Positions 23,169-33,068 of a stretch of DNA of 42,857 nucleotides are shown piece after piece (the stretch's first letter is position 1; every line of letters begins with the position of its first letter). A program made the translations under genes and the position numbers. Origin of the DNA: Verrucomicrobiaceae bacterium. Its GTDB lineage: Bacteria > Verrucomicrobiota > Verrucomicrobiia > Verrucomicrobiales > Akkermansiaceae. The notes beneath the pieces are model-generated. The model did no database searches. It was not told the DNA's origin and saw nothing but the letters and a program-made list of their open reading frames with translations. The DNA lies in NCBI GenBank assembly GCA_027486655.1, contig JAIXOR010000029.1:1-42857 (forward strand). The letters are read 5' to 3'.

Positions 23169-25901
23169 ATGAGTGACTCCGCCGCCACCTACAAAGACAC
23201 GCTGACTCTCCCGCAAACGACTTTCCCGATGCGCGGGGATCTCGTGGAGAATGAACCGAAGCGCCTGGAGCGTTGGGAAAACGAGGGCTTGTATGCCAGG
23301 ATCCTCGCCCGCCGCCGTGCGCAAAAGGCCCCGGAGTTCATCCTGCACGACGGCCCGCCCTTCGCGAATGGCGACGTCCACATGGGCACCGCGCTCAACA
23401 AGCTGCTCAAGGACCTGGTGGTGAAATCCAAGACGATGGCCGGATTCACCGCGCCCTTCGTGCCCGGCTGGGACTGCCACGGCCTGCCCATCGAGTTCAA
23501 GGTGGTCAAGGAAACCGCCGGTCTCGAGCCCGCGGAGATCCGCCGCCGCTGTGCGGAGTTCGCCGGCCGGTTCATCGACATCCAGCGCGGGTCGTTCCGC
23601 CGTCTCGGGGTGTTCGGCGATTGGATGAATCCGTATCTCACGATGAATCCCGGCTACGAGGCGGACATCCTGCGGGTGTTCGCCAAGCTCGTGGAAAACG
23701 GCTGCGTCTATCAGAGCAAGAAGCCGGTCCAGTGGTCCTACGGCGCGCAGACCGCGCTGGCCGAGGCCGAGGTGGAATACAAGGACAAGGAAAGCCCGGC
23801 GATCTTCGTGAAGTTCCCGCTGGCGACCGGCGACCTTGCGGGCAAGGCCTCCATCCCGATCTGGACCACCACACCCTGGACGCTCCCGGCAAACCTCGGC
23901 CTGGCCGTGCATCCGGAGTTCACCTATGTGGTCGGCCGTTTCACCAACGAAATCGCAGGCCGCGAGGAAACGCTGGTCATCGTTCGCGAGCTCATCGCCG
24001 AGTTTCACAACAAAACCGGCTTCGCTCTCGCCGAAACGTTTTCCGAAATCAAAGGCCGCGAGCTTGAGGGTCTCGAAGGACAACATCCTTTCCTCGATCG
24101 CACATCGAAGGTCATCCTCGCCAACTTCGTCACCACCGAGACCGGCACCGGCGTGGTCCACATCGCCCCGGGTCATGGCGCGGACGACTACGTCGCCGGC
24201 CAGCAGAACGGCCTGGCGGTGCTCTCGCCCGTGGATGACGAAGGCAAGTTCACCGCCGAGGTCGGCCTGGACGAGCTGATCGGCACTCACGTTTTCAAAT
24301 CCAACGACCGCATCATCGAGATCCTCGCCGAAAGCGGCCACTTGTTAGGCCGCGAGGTCTACAAGCACTCCTATCCGCACTGCTGGCGCTCGAAGACGCC
24401 GATCATCTTCCGCGCCGTCGAGCAGTTCTTCATCTCGCTCGACACCCTGCGCGGCCAGGCGCTCGAGCAGATCGACCAAGTCGAGTGGCTGCCATCGTGG
24501 GGTCGCAACCGGATCTACGGCACCGTCGAGGCGCGCCCGGACTGGTGCATCTCGCGCCAGCGCACCTGGGGCGTGCCGCTGCCGGTTTTCTTCGACGAAA
24601 ACAACAAGGCCATCCTGGATCCCGCGCTCGCCCGCAAGGTGGCGGATCTTGTGGAAACCGAGGGCACCAACTTCTGGTTCGAGCACAGCGATGAGGAAAT
24701 CGCCACACGGCTCGGCCTGCCCGCCGGCGTCAAGAAATGCCGGGACACGCTCGACGTGTGGATCGACTCCGGCTGCTCGCATGTCGCCGTGCTCGACCGC
24801 CATCCGGAGCTGCACGCGCCCGCCGATCTCTATCTGGAGGCCACCGACCAGCACCGCGGCTGGTTCCAGAGCTCGCTGATGCTTTCCGTGGGCTACCGAG
24901 GCAGCGCCCCTTACAAAACCGTGATGACCCACGGCTTCGTGGTGGACAAGGACAAGAAGAAGCTCTCCAAGTCCGAGGCGGAAAAGGCCGGCAAGCCGAT
25001 CGATGCGGCCCACTTCTACAACAAATACGGCGCGGACATCGTGCGCCTCTGGGTTTCCTCCGTGGACTGGCAGAACGAAGTGCCCTTCGGCGAGGACCTC
25101 TTCAAACAAGTGGCCGAGCCCTACCGCCGCCTGCGCAACACCCTGCGGATTCTGTTAGGAAACCTCGACGGATTTGATCCAAACGGACCGCTGGCTTCAG
25201 CCGGCGTGTCTTACACACTTCTCGACCGCTGGATCCTCGAGCGCCTGCACGAAGTCGTCGCCGAGTGCCGCAAGGCCTACGATGCTTACGAGTTCCGCAA
25301 GGTCTTCAACTCGCTGAACAACTTCTGCACGCACGACCTCAGCGCGACCTACATCGATGCGACCAAGGACCGCATGTACTGCGATGCCAAGGACTCGCCA
25401 CGCCGCGTGGCCTCGCAGCGCGCGATGTTCGCCATCTTCCAATCGATCTCCAAGCTGCTCGCGCCGATCCTCGCCTTCACCGCCGACGAGGCGTGGGAGC
25501 ATGCTCCGTTCACCAGCGGGACCATTCACGAGCAGGACTTTCCGGAAGCCGACCCCGCGTTTGCCCCGGGCGAGGCGACCAAGACGGCCGCGCGTTTGTT
25601 TGAGATCAAATACGCGATCCAGACCGCCATCGAGAGCTGCATCCAGGCCAAGGAGTTCTCCCGCAACAACGAGGCGGATGTTTCCCTGACCGTTCCGGAG
25701 AGTGACGCCGCCCTGCTGCCGCTGCTCAACGACCGCGACTTCGCCACCGAGTTCTTCATCATCGCCGGTCTCAAGGCCGAGGCGGGATCCGTGCTCCACG
25801 CGACCGCGAAAAAGACGGAGCACTGCCTCTGCCCGCGCTGCCGGAAACACGAGCCGCTCGTGGCGAGCGGATTGTGTGTGCGATGCGATGAAGTTTGCTA
25901 G
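23169..25901 (+). CDS. ileS: Isoleucyl-tRNA synthetase
   Basis: Charges tRNA-Ile. The 910-aa protein has the class I HIGH-type motif in GPPFANGDVHMGTALNK, the N-terminal catalytic half, the CP1 editing domain (IPIWTTTPWTLPANLG, HIAPGHGADDY), and the KMSKS-type motif as KKLSKS (about 597-602). It also has the tRNA-binding C-terminal domain and a terminal zinc knuckle (CLCPRC...CVRCDEVC). Length is typical of the bacterial IleS. Its stop codon TAG (25899-25901) lies inside the 33-bp intergenic repeat. lspA follows 85 bp downstream and is probably cotranscribed. Confidence 0.97.
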   Translation: MSDSAATYKDTLTLPQTTFPMRGDLVENEPKRLERWENEGLYARILARRRAQKAPEFILHDGPPFANGDVHMGTALNKLLKDLVVKSKTMAGFTAPFVPGWDCHGLPIEFKVVKETAGLEPAEIRRRCAEFAGRFIDIQRGSFRRLGVFGDWMNPYLTMNPGYEADILRVFAKLVENGCVYQSKKPVQWSYGAQTALAEAEVEYKDKESPAIFVKFPLATGDLAGKASIPIWTTTPWTLPANLGLAVHPEFTYVVGRFTNEIAGREETLVIVRELIAEFHNKTGFALAETFSEIKGRELEGLEGQHPFLDRTSKVILANFVTTETGTGVVHIAPGHGADDYVAGQQNGLAVLSPVDDEGKFTAEVGLDELIGTHVFKSNDRIIEILAESGHLLGREVYKHSYPHCWRSKTPIIFRAVEQFFISLDTLRGQALEQIDQVEWLPSWGRNRIYGTVEARPDWCISRQRTWGVPLPVFFDENNKAILDPALARKVADLVETEGTNFWFEHSDEEIATRLGLPAGVKKCRDTLDVWIDSGCSHVAVLDRHPELHAPADLYLEATDQHRGWFQSSLMLSVGYRGSAPYKTVMTHGFVVDKDKKKLSKSEAEKAGKPIDAAHFYNKYGADIVRLWVSSVDWQNEVPFGEDLFKQVAEPYRRLRNTLRILLGNLDGFDPNGPLASAGVSYTLLDRWILERLHEVVAECRKAYDAYEFRKVFNSLNNFCTHDLSATYIDATKDRMYCDAKDSPRRVASQRAMFAIFQSISKLLAPILAFTADEAWEHAPFTSGTIHEQDFPEADPAFAPGEATKTAARLFEIKYAIQTAIESCIQAKEFSRNNEADVSLTVPESDAALLPLLNDRDFATEFFIIAGLKAEAGSVLHATAKKTEHCLCPRCRKHEPLVASGLCVRCDEVC

Positions 25902-25927
25902 TTTTCAGTGTTCAGTTTTCAGGAAGA
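25895..25927 (+). repeat. 33-bp intergenic repeat, copy 2
   Basis: Identical over 33 bp to 19083-19115. This copy forms the left arm of a long imperfect hairpin. The left arm (25900-25927, AGTTTTCAGT...GGAAGA) faces the right arm (25942-25982, TCTTCC...ACTGAAAACT). The ileS stop codon is formed by the repeat. Confidence 0.85.
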
Positions 25928-25986
25928 TCCAAGCGTGGCCGTCTTCCTCTTGCTGAACACTTGAAACTGAAAACTGAAAACTTTCC

Positions 25987-26562
25987 ATGACTCTCCCCAA
26001 GCTCCTCCTCTTCCTCACGCTGCCGCTCTACATTCTCGACCAGATCACCAAGTTCTGGACGATCGGGCGTTTTGAGCCGCCGTGGGTGGATCCCGGTGCG
26101 CACATCGTGGTGGTCGAGGGGGTTTTCAATCTGGTGCGGGTGCACAACCAGGGTGTGGCCTTTGGTTTCGGCAACGGCACGGCTTGGGCGCCGGTGGTGT
26201 TCCTGATCGTGCCGCTGGTGGCGCTGGTCCTGATCCGCGTGTTCTGGAAGAAGGGGCTCTTCAAGCATCCGCTTTCCACCCTCGCGGTGGCGCTCTTGCT
26301 GTGCGGCATTTTCGGCAATCTAACCGATCGGCTGGTCCAGGGTTTCCTGTTGGAGGAGTTCAAGACCGGCTCCTTCTGGCAACGGCTCTCCGAAGGTTAC
26401 GTGGTGGACTTCATCGACATCACGATCCCGCTCATCAACTACCGCTGGCCGGCCTTCAATGTGGCGGACTCCTGCATCTGCGTGGCGGCCACGCTGCTCT
26501 TCATCGGCGGCCTGCGCGAGGAGGCCGCGGAGAGGAACAAGACGGCCGGGAAGGACGCCTGA
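25987..26562 (+). CDS. lspA: Lipoprotein signal peptidase (signal peptidase II)
   Basis: Inner-membrane aspartyl protease that removes lipoprotein signal peptides after lipidation. The 191-aa protein has the expected four membrane helices, the LDQITKFW motif in the first, NQGVAFGF, and the two catalytic-Asp blocks FGNLTDRL and VVDFIDI, followed by NVADSCI. A periplasmic insert (LVQGFLLEEFKTGSFWQRLSEG) makes it longer than the common 160-aa form. Its clients would include the efflux lipoproteins encoded at 3.4-6.0 kb. It is probably an ileS-lspA operon, a common pairing. Confidence 0.95.
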   Translation: MTLPKLLLFLTLPLYILDQITKFWTIGRFEPPWVDPGAHIVVVEGVFNLVRVHNQGVAFGFGNGTAWAPVVFLIVPLVALVLIRVFWKKGLFKHPLSTLAVALLLCGIFGNLTDRLVQGFLLEEFKTGSFWQRLSEGYVVDFIDITIPLINYRWPAFNVADSCICVAATLLFIGGLREEAAERNKTAGKDA

Positions 26563-26567
26563 GGTCC

Positions 26568-27734
26568 TCAGCGGCCGGCGTCCTTGAGCCAGCGGGCCTT
26601 GAGGGTCTCGGCGCGGGCCAGTGCGTCCTCCACATCGGGTCCCAGCAGGTTGGCGTGGCCCATCTTGCGGCGACCGCGGGCATGGCGCTTGCCGTAGAGG
26701 TGGAGAAAGGCGCGTCCGTCCTCAAACAGCGGCGTCCAGTCCGGAGGCGTGGTTTCCTCCGGCCACAGGTCACCTAACAGATTCAGCATGGCCACCGGCG
26801 TGTGCAGGCGGGTGGATCCGGCAGGCAGGCCGAGCACCATGCGGAGCTGCTGCTCGAACTGCGAGGTCTCGCAGGCATCGAGCGTGTGGTGGCCGGAGTT
26901 GTGCGGGCGCGGCGCCATTTCATTGACGATGAGCGATCCATCCGCCTTGAGGAAGAACTCCACGCCCATGATGCCGCGGTAGTCGAGGGCCTCGGCCACG
27001 CGGGTGGCGATGGCGGTGGCGCGCTCCGCGACCTCCGCCGGGATGCGCGCGGGGACGATCGATACATCCAGGATGTGGCTGCGGTGGCGGTTTTCCGCGG
27101 GGTCGTAGCAAACGCAGCGGCCGTCCGCGCCGCGTGCGACCATCACGGAGATCTCGCGCTCGAAGGGGACCCAGGCCTCCAGCACGCCGCGGGGCGCGCC
27201 GAAGTTTTTCCAGATCTCCGCGGCGTTCTCATGGCCTTCCAGTTTCACCTGGCCATGGCCGTCGTATCCGAAGTCGGCGGTTTTGAGCACACCGGGGCCC
27301 TTGAGCTCGGCGAGGGCGGCGGCGAGTTCCTCCGCGTTGGAAACAACGCGGAACCAGGTGCAGGGGATGCCGTGGGAGAGCAGGAAGTTCTTCTCACGCT
27401 CGCGGTTCTGGCAGATCGAAATGGCGTGTGGCGAGGGATGGAGCGGCACGTGTGCGGCCACCGCGCGCAACGTCTCGTGCGGGATGTTTTCGAACTCGAC
27501 GGTGGCCACCGTGGCCACTTGCCGGAAGTGCTCGAGCGCCTGCGGGTCGTCGAAGGGCAGGTCGATGACCTCATCGGCCACCTCCACGGCAGGGGCTTCG
27601 AGGCCGCCGGTCCAGATGGCGGTGCGCACGCCCATGCGGCGGGCGGCCAGGGCGAGCATGCGGCCGAGCTGGCCGCCGCCGATCACGCCGATGACGCAGT
27701 GCGGAGGATGGATGGGAACGGGAGAAGTGGGCAT
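26568..27734 (-). CDS. purK: N5-carboxyaminoimidazole ribonucleotide synthase
   Basis: ATP-grasp enzyme that makes N5-CAIR from AIR, bicarbonate and ATP in purine synthesis. The 388-aa protein starts at the ATG at 27734. Visible are the N-terminal VIGVIGGGQLGRMLALAARRMG, FENIPHETLRAV, ATP-grasp blocks GVLKTADFGYDGHGQ and VPFEREISVMVAR, the metal and substrate region GVEFFLKADGSLIVNEMAPRPHNSGHHTLDAC, and HARGRRKMGH at the end. It is 4 bp behind purE, so the two steps are co-expressed. It ends 5 bp from convergent lspA. Confidence 0.96.
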   Translation of the reverse strand: MPTSPVPIHPPHCVIGVIGGGQLGRMLALAARRMGVRTAIWTGGLEAPAVEVADEVIDLPFDDPQALEHFRQVATVATVEFENIPHETLRAVAAHVPLHPSPHAISICQNREREKNFLLSHGIPCTWFRVVSNAEELAAALAELKGPGVLKTADFGYDGHGQVKLEGHENAAEIWKNFGAPRGVLEAWVPFEREISVMVARGADGRCVCYDPAENRHRSHILDVSIVPARIPAEVAERATAIATRVAEALDYRGIMGVEFFLKADGSLIVNEMAPRPHNSGHHTLDACETSQFEQQLRMVLGLPAGSTRLHTPVAMLNLLGDLWPEETTPPDWTPLFEDGRAFLHLYGKRHARGRRKMGHANLLGPDVEDALARAETLKARWLKDAGR

Positions 27735-27738
27735 CGGA

Positions 27739-28245
27739 TCAATCGACGGGATCAAGAGGAGGCAGGGAGGCGGCTTTGACCTTGGCGTTTTGTTTGGCCC
27801 GGAAATCCGCGAGTTTGGCGGCGAGCTCCGGATTTTCGTTGGCAAGCATGGCCACGGCGAAAAGCGCGGCGTTCACCGCCCCGGCGCGGCCGATGGCAAA
27901 GGTGGCGGTGGGGATGCCTGCGGGCATCTGGACGATCGAGAGCAAGGAATCCACGCCTTGCAGAGCCTTGGACTCGACCGGCACCCCGAGCACCGGCAGG
28001 TCGGTGATGGCGGCGGCCATGCCGGGCAGGTGGGCAGCCCCGCCGGCTCCGGCGATGATGCACTTCAAGCCACGTCCGCGGGCCGCGGAGGCGTAGGAAA
28101 ACAACTTGTCCGGCGTGCGGTGGGCGCTGACGACCTCCGCCTCCCAGGCCACGCCGAAGTCACGCAGCGTCCGGGCCGCGTGTTCCATCGTCGGCCAATC
28201 CGAGTCACTTCCCATGATGATGCCCACTTGCGCTTCGTTCGACAT
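27739..28245 (-). CDS. purE: N5-carboxyaminoimidazole ribonucleotide mutase (class I PurE)
   Basis: Converts N5-CAIR to CAIR, the step after PurK. The 168-aa protein from the ATG at 28245 has the diagnostic [77 protein letters not shown] and [15 protein letters not shown]. The presence of purK next door fits the class I mutase rather than the class II carboxylase. The C-terminal 20 residues are basic and variable. Confidence 0.97.
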   Translation of the reverse strand: MSNEAQVGIIMGSDSDWPTMEHAARTLRDFGVAWEAEVVSAHRTPDKLFSYASAARGRGLKCIIAGAGGAAHLPGMAAAITDLPVLGVPVESKALQGVDSLLSIVQMPAGIPTATFAIGRAGAVNAALFAVAMLANENPELAAKLADFRAKQNAKVKAASLPPLDPVD

Positions 28246-28300
28246 GGGCGGGAGGTTGCAGGCTGCCGGAGCGGGCGTCAATCCGGGTTGCTGGGCTCGT

Positions 28301-29257
28301 TCACCGGCGCGGCGTCTTCCGGCAGGAATCGCCCGGATTTTCCCCGAAAAACCGCCGATATGCCGCGGAAAACCGGCCCAGATGGGTGATCCCATGTGCC
28401 ATGGCGATGCGGCTGACCGCTCCCTCCCGTGGCTCGCGGACCAGCGCGCGCCGGATCTCGTTGAGCCGCAGGGCATGCAGGAAATCCCGCGGGCTTTCAT
28501 CGTGCACCTGGCGGAATGCGTATTCCAGCTCGCGGCGGCTCACCCGCAAGGTGCGGCACAGTTCGGGGATCGGCAGCGGCTCGCCGAGATGGCTGCGCAT
28601 CCAGTCCTCCGCCCTGCGCGCCAAGCGGGCCCGATTGCGCGGAGACGATCGTTTTTCCCAGTCCAGCGGGCTCGACGCGCAGGTCTCCATCAGCACATCG
28701 CAGGCAAACTCCGCCGCCGCCTGCGCGAAGTGGACGGCTCCTCGGGAATCTCCCTCCGCCCGCACCAAGGAGCGCCGCAGTCCCACCATGCGATGCTCAA
28801 GCTCGCGAAACACGGCCTCGCCCGGAAGGTGGATCCTCGCTTCGGCAAATCCCGCCACCCGCCCTCCTGCGAGCTCCCGCGCCTGATCCCACGCTTCGCC
28901 GGGCAGCGCGATGGACAGGCAGGAAAACCCCGGCGTGATCCAGCCATCGATGCCCTCCCCCGGCGGGGTGCAGACCAGCGCCCCCCGACGGGCCTCACGC
29001 CCGTACCAAAAGGACGGCGCGGGGCTTCTCATGCAGCCGATCGACCCCCAGCCCTTCGGCAATTCGCAGCGGATCCTCGCCTTCACACCGGCCTCGTGGA
29101 AATCCAGCGCCCAGCCGTCTCCCTGGAATTGCTCGACGTGCGTCGCCGCTTCCCGCGGAGCCAGAAAATCCGCAGCCAGCGATCCTCCCGAGACCGCGTG
29201 GGCGAATTCCTCCGGATGCTCCATCCGGTGGACCGAGTGGCGATACGCAGGATACAT
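28301..29257 (-). CDS. AraC-family transcriptional regulator
   Basis: A 318-aa DNA-binding protein, starting at the ATG at 29257 (a GTG at 29275 would add six residues). The C-terminal 100 residues hold the double helix-turn-helix of the family: [43 protein letters not shown], then [28 protein letters not shown]. The N-terminal domain resembles regulators of the EutR type and should sense an unknown ligand. The gene is divergent from the sulfatase, with 87 bp between the starts, and is a good candidate to control it. Confidence 0.88.
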   Translation of the reverse strand: MYPAYRHSVHRMEHPEEFAHAVSGGSLAADFLAPREAATHVEQFQGDGWALDFHEAGVKARIRCELPKGWGSIGCMRSPAPSFWYGREARRGALVCTPPGEGIDGWITPGFSCLSIALPGEAWDQARELAGGRVAGFAEARIHLPGEAVFRELEHRMVGLRRSLVRAEGDSRGAVHFAQAAAEFACDVLMETCASSPLDWEKRSSPRNRARLARRAEDWMRSHLGEPLPIPELCRTLRVSRRELEYAFRQVHDESPRDFLHALRLNEIRRALVREPREGAVSRIAMAHGITHLGRFSAAYRRFFGENPGDSCRKTPRR

Positions 29258-29344
29258 GGCAGGGGGGATGTTCACGGAGAATTGTGCGCAAAATGGATGG
29301 CGGAGACCACTGCCGACATGCTAGCAAAAAGGATTCCCTTCCCC

Positions 29345-30778
29345 ATGAAACGATCCCTTCTCCGCCGTCTGATCCCGATCCTGTTCGGACTCGTCCTCAC
29401 CGGTCCCGCTTTCGCGGATCCCGTGAGGCCTCACATCGTCCACATTGTCGCCGACGACCTCGGCTGGAAGGATGTCGGCTTCAACGGCTGCACGGACATC
29501 CAGACGCCGAACATCGATGCCCTCGCCAAGGGCGGCGCCAGGCTCTCGCAGTTCTACGCCCAACCGATGTGCACGCCCACGCGCGCCGCCCTCATGACCG
29601 GGCGCTACCCCTTCCGCTATGGCCTCCAGACCGCGGTGATTCCCTCCGTTTCCGCCTACGGCCTGGATACCTCGGAGACTCTCCTCCCCCAATGCCTCAA
29701 GCAGGCCGGCTACCACACCGCCCTCATCGGCAAGTGGCACCTCGGCCACGCCGACAAGAAATGGTGGCCCCGCCAGCGCGGCTTTGACTACCACTACGGT
29801 GCCATGATCGGCGAACTCGACTACTTCACCCATGACGAACACGGCGTGCTCGATTGGTATCGCGACAACGAACCCGTGCGCGAGGAAGGCTATACCACCA
29901 CTCTGTTAGGCAAGGACGCCGCGCGCCTGATCGGGAAACACGATCCGAAGACCCCGCTCTACCTCTATCTCGCTTTCAACGCGCCCCACACGCCCTATCA
30001 GGCTCCGGAAGAATATCTCAAACGCTACGCCTCGATCGAAGACCCCACGCGGCGCACCTATGCGGCGATGGTGGCCTGCCTTGATGATGAGATCGGCCGG
30101 GTGGTCGCCGCCCTCGATCAGCGCGGCATGCGAGACAACACACTCATCCTCTTCCACAGCGACAATGGCGGCACGAAGAACCCGATGTTTGCCGGCGTTA
30201 TGGCGGACGTCTCCAAGATCCGCATCCCCTGCGACAACGGCCCCTATCGCGATGGCAAGGGCTCGCTCTTCGAGGGTGGCACGCGCGTATGCGCCTTCGC
30301 CAACTGGCCCGGGCTCATCCAACCCGCCGTGGTCGATGGACTCATCCACGTCACCGACCTCTTCACCACCCTCACCAGCCTGGCCGGAGCCCCCACCAAG
30401 GACTGCAAGCCGCTCGACGGGCTCAACGTCTGGCAGACGCTTGCCACCGGAGCGCCCTCGCCCCGCAAGGAGATCGTTTACAACGTGGAGCCCTTCCGCG
30501 GTGCCCTCCGCCAGGGCGATTGGAAGCTCATCTGGCGCGCCATGCTTCCCTCCAGCGTCGATCTCTATCACATCACCGAGGACCCCTCTGAAACGAAGAA
30601 CCTCGCTGCCGAACATCCCGCCAAGGTCGTGGAAATGCAGGCCCGCCTCAACACACTGGCCGCCCAAAGCGCCAAGCCGTTGTTCCTTATCGATCAATTC
30701 AAGGTCATACAGAAAAACATGGCCGGCGAGCCCGTACTGCCCATCGAGGAAGGCTCCGGCGACCCCGAACGCCACTGA
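29345..30778 (+). CDS. Exported arylsulfatase-type sulfatase
   Basis: Type I sulfatase of 477 aa with a signal peptide (RLIPILFGLVLTGPAFA). The catalytic signature is Cys76 in CTPTRAALMTGRYPFRYG, fitting the C-x-P-x-R rule for conversion to formylglycine. Metal ligands appear as DDLGWKDVGFNG near the N-terminus and as FHSDNGG in the middle; GKWHLGH is the usual substrate-site block. It probably strips sulfate from polysaccharides in the periplasm or outside. A formylglycine-generating enzyme is needed but not in the window. The start is the ATG at 29345, 87 bp from the divergent AraC regulator. Confidence 0.93.
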   Translation: MKRSLLRRLIPILFGLVLTGPAFADPVRPHIVHIVADDLGWKDVGFNGCTDIQTPNIDALAKGGARLSQFYAQPMCTPTRAALMTGRYPFRYGLQTAVIPSVSAYGLDTSETLLPQCLKQAGYHTALIGKWHLGHADKKWWPRQRGFDYHYGAMIGELDYFTHDEHGVLDWYRDNEPVREEGYTTTLLGKDAARLIGKHDPKTPLYLYLAFNAPHTPYQAPEEYLKRYASIEDPTRRTYAAMVACLDDEIGRVVAALDQRGMRDNTLILFHSDNGGTKNPMFAGVMADVSKIRIPCDNGPYRDGKGSLFEGGTRVCAFANWPGLIQPAVVDGLIHVTDLFTTLTSLAGAPTKDCKPLDGLNVWQTLATGAPSPRKEIVYNVEPFRGALRQGDWKLIWRAMLPSSVDLYHITEDPSETKNLAAEHPAKVVEMQARLNTLAAQSAKPLFLIDQFKVIQKNMAGEPVLPIEEGSGDPERH

Positions 30779-30791
30779 CGACCGCAGGGCC

Positions 30792-32063
30792 TCAGCGTTC
30801 CTTCACCCGCTCGACGTTTGCGCCGAGCATGAGGAGTTTTTCGTCGATGTGCTCGTAGCCGCGGTCGATGTGATAGAGGCGGCTGATCTGGGTGGAACCG
30901 GTGGCGGTGAGGGCGGCGAGGACCAGGGCGGCGGAGGCGCGGAGGTCCGAGGCCATGACGGGGGCGGCGGAGAGTTTTTCCACGCCGCGGACGATGGCGG
31001 TGCCGTTGTCCACCTTGATGTCGGCTCCCATGCGTTTGAGCTCGGCGCAGTGCATGAAGCGTTGCGGGAAGATCGTGTCCTTGATCACGCTGATGCCCGG
31101 AGTGGTGGCGAGCAGGGCGGTCATCTGCGCCTGCATGTCGGTGGGATAGCCCGGGTAGGGGGCGGTGACGAGGTCCACGCCCTTGAGGTTGTCCCCGCGG
31201 TGGATGGTGCAGACGTCGCCGGCCTCGTTGAACTCGACGCGGTGGCCGGACTGCTCGATGGCGGCGGTGATGGCCTTCATGTGCTCGCGGCAGACGCGGC
31301 GGAGTTTCACTTCCTCACCGGCGAGGGCGGCGGCGGCCATGAAGGTGCCGGCCTCGATGCGGTCCGGGATGACGGTGTGTTCCACGCCTTTGAGTTCCTT
31401 CACGCCCTCGATGACGATGCGGCGGGTGCCGGCACCGGTGATCTTGGCTCCCATGGCGTTGAGGAAATTCGCGAGATCGAGCACCTCGGGCTCGGCGGCG
31501 GCGGATTCGATGACGGTGATGCCCTCGGCAAGGGTGGCGGCCATCATCACGTTGTCGGTGCCGAGCACGGTGGGTCCGTGGGTGCCGCGGAGGTCGATCT
31601 CCGCGCCCTTGAGGCCGTCCTTGGCGGTGAGGATGATGTTTCCACCTTCAAACTCGACCTTTGCGCCCAGTGCTTCGAGTCCGCGGAGGTGGAGGTCCAC
31701 CGGGCGGTCGCCGATCACGCAGCCGCCGGGCAGCGAGACCACGGCGCGGCCCTTGCGGGCGAGCAGCGGGCCCATCACGCAGATCGAGGCGCGCATGCGG
31801 CGGACGAGTTCGTAGGGGGCCTCATCGGAGATCTCGGCGCAGGTGATGCGCACGGTGCCGGACGAGCGTTCCACATCCGCGCCGAGGGCGCTGAGGATCT
31901 GGATCATGTAGTTGGTGTCCGAGACATCCGGGACGCGGCGGATGATGCAGTCCTCACCGGTGAGGATGGCTCCGGCGAGGATGGGGAGGGAGGCGTTCTT
32001 GGAGCCGGAAATGTTGATCGAGCCCCGCAGGGTGGCGCCGCCGTGAACGATGAGTTTGTCCAT
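30792..32063 (-). CDS. murA: UDP-N-acetylglucosamine 1-carboxyvinyltransferase
   Basis: First committed step of peptidoglycan synthesis, transferring enolpyruvate from PEP to UDP-GlcNAc. The 423-aa protein has Lys22 in ISGSKNASLPILA and the catalytic loop LPGGCVIGDRPVDLH with Cys115, the fosfomycin-reactive residue, in register with the E. coli enzyme. GTDNVMMAA, PDRIEAGTFMAAAAL and the C-terminal DLRASAALVLAALTATGST also match. The residue at the fosfomycin site predicts sensitivity. It sits 13 bp from the convergent sulfatase gene; prmC lies upstream on the same strand. Confidence 0.97.
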   Translation of the reverse strand: MDKLIVHGGATLRGSINISGSKNASLPILAGAILTGEDCIIRRVPDVSDTNYMIQILSALGADVERSSGTVRITCAEISDEAPYELVRRMRASICVMGPLLARKGRAVVSLPGGCVIGDRPVDLHLRGLEALGAKVEFEGGNIILTAKDGLKGAEIDLRGTHGPTVLGTDNVMMAATLAEGITVIESAAAEPEVLDLANFLNAMGAKITGAGTRRIVIEGVKELKGVEHTVIPDRIEAGTFMAAAALAGEEVKLRRVCREHMKAITAAIEQSGHRVEFNEAGDVCTIHRGDNLKGVDLVTAPYPGYPTDMQAQMTALLATTPGISVIKDTIFPQRFMHCAELKRMGADIKVDNGTAIVRGVEKLSAAPVMASDLRASAALVLAALTATGSTQISRLYHIDRGYEHIDEKLLMLGANVERVKER

Positions 32064-32124
32064 TGAAAAATTGGGGGATGGTGGATGGGAGAGGGTGAGT
32101 GGGAGATCTGCGATCTCCGGTCTC

Positions 32125-32961
32125 TTAAGACCGCCGGGCGAAGGGGAAACGGGCGACTCCGGAGAGGTCGGTTTTCACTTCGATGTCGGTGAAGGAGGAA
32201 GCTTGGAGAATTTCGACGACCTGTGAAGCCTGATCATGGCCGATTTCCAGCACCAGCCAACCGCCCGGGGCGAGGTGTGCGTGGGCGGCGGGGATGAAGC
32301 GGCGGATGAGGTCCAGCCCGTCTGCGCCGCTGAAGAGCGCGAGGGCGGGATCGTGGAGAACTTCGCGGCTCATCGTGGCGCGCTCGCCTTCCGGGACGTA
32401 CGGGAGATTGGCCACGATGCCGTCGAAGGGCCCGGTGGCGGCGGAAAACAGGTCGCTTTCCAGAAAGGTCACGTCGTGAAGGTCGAGCGAGGCGGCGTTT
32501 TCCCGGGCCAGCGAGAGGGCGTCCGGCGAGACATCGGCGAGGGTGAGCTGCCAGCCCGGGCGCTGGGCGGCCAGGGTGAGGCCGAGCACGCCGGAGCCGC
32601 AGCCCATGTCGAGCACGCGCTGGGTGCCGGGCAGTTCCCAAGACAGGATCCACTCGGCGAGTTCCTCGGTTTCGGGCCGCGGGATGAGGGCGCGGGCGTC
32701 GGTTTTGAATTCGTAGTGGTGGAAGCCCACGATGCCGAGCACGTGCTGGAGCGGGATGCCCTCGCCGCGTTTCTTCAGCATCTCGCGCAGGGGGATGAGC
32801 TCGGTTTCCTCCAAGGGGCGGTCAAACTGCATGTAAAGCTGCATCCGCGTGCAGCCGAGCTGCCGGGCGACCATCATCTGCATGTTGCGGCGCGCGTCCT
32901 CGATGCCGCGCTTCTCCAGGTAGCGGGTGCCTCCATCGATCGTCTCCAGAACAGTGGTCAT
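32125..32961 (-). CDS. prmC: Release-factor glutamine methyltransferase
   Basis: Methylates the GGQ glutamine of peptide-chain release factors. The 278-aa protein from the ATG at 32961 has the N-terminal helical domain, the linker IPRPETEELAEWIL (93-106), SAM motif I VLDMGCGSGVLGLTLA, motif II LTLADVSPDALSLARENA and the catalytic motif at 185-188. That motif is NLPY rather than the usual NPPY, but the Asn and Tyr that contact the glutamine are kept. It is probably cotranscribed with murA, 61 bp downstream. Confidence 0.93.
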   Translation of the reverse strand: MTTVLETIDGGTRYLEKRGIEDARRNMQMMVARQLGCTRMQLYMQFDRPLEETELIPLREMLKKRGEGIPLQHVLGIVGFHHYEFKTDARALIPRPETEELAEWILSWELPGTQRVLDMGCGSGVLGLTLAAQRPGWQLTLADVSPDALSLARENAASLDLHDVTFLESDLFSAATGPFDGIVANLPYVPEGERATMSREVLHDPALALFSGADGLDLIRRFIPAAHAHLAPGGWLVLEIGHDQASQVVEILQASSFTDIEVKTDLSGVARFPFARRS

Positions 32962-33068
32962 GCGGGGGCGCGGATGGTGGGGGATGGGGAACCGCTCGCC
33001 AAGGACGATGATGGGGAAATCGGCGGGCTTGTGAATCACCGGCCCATTCGTGAATCTGCGGGCACCCC

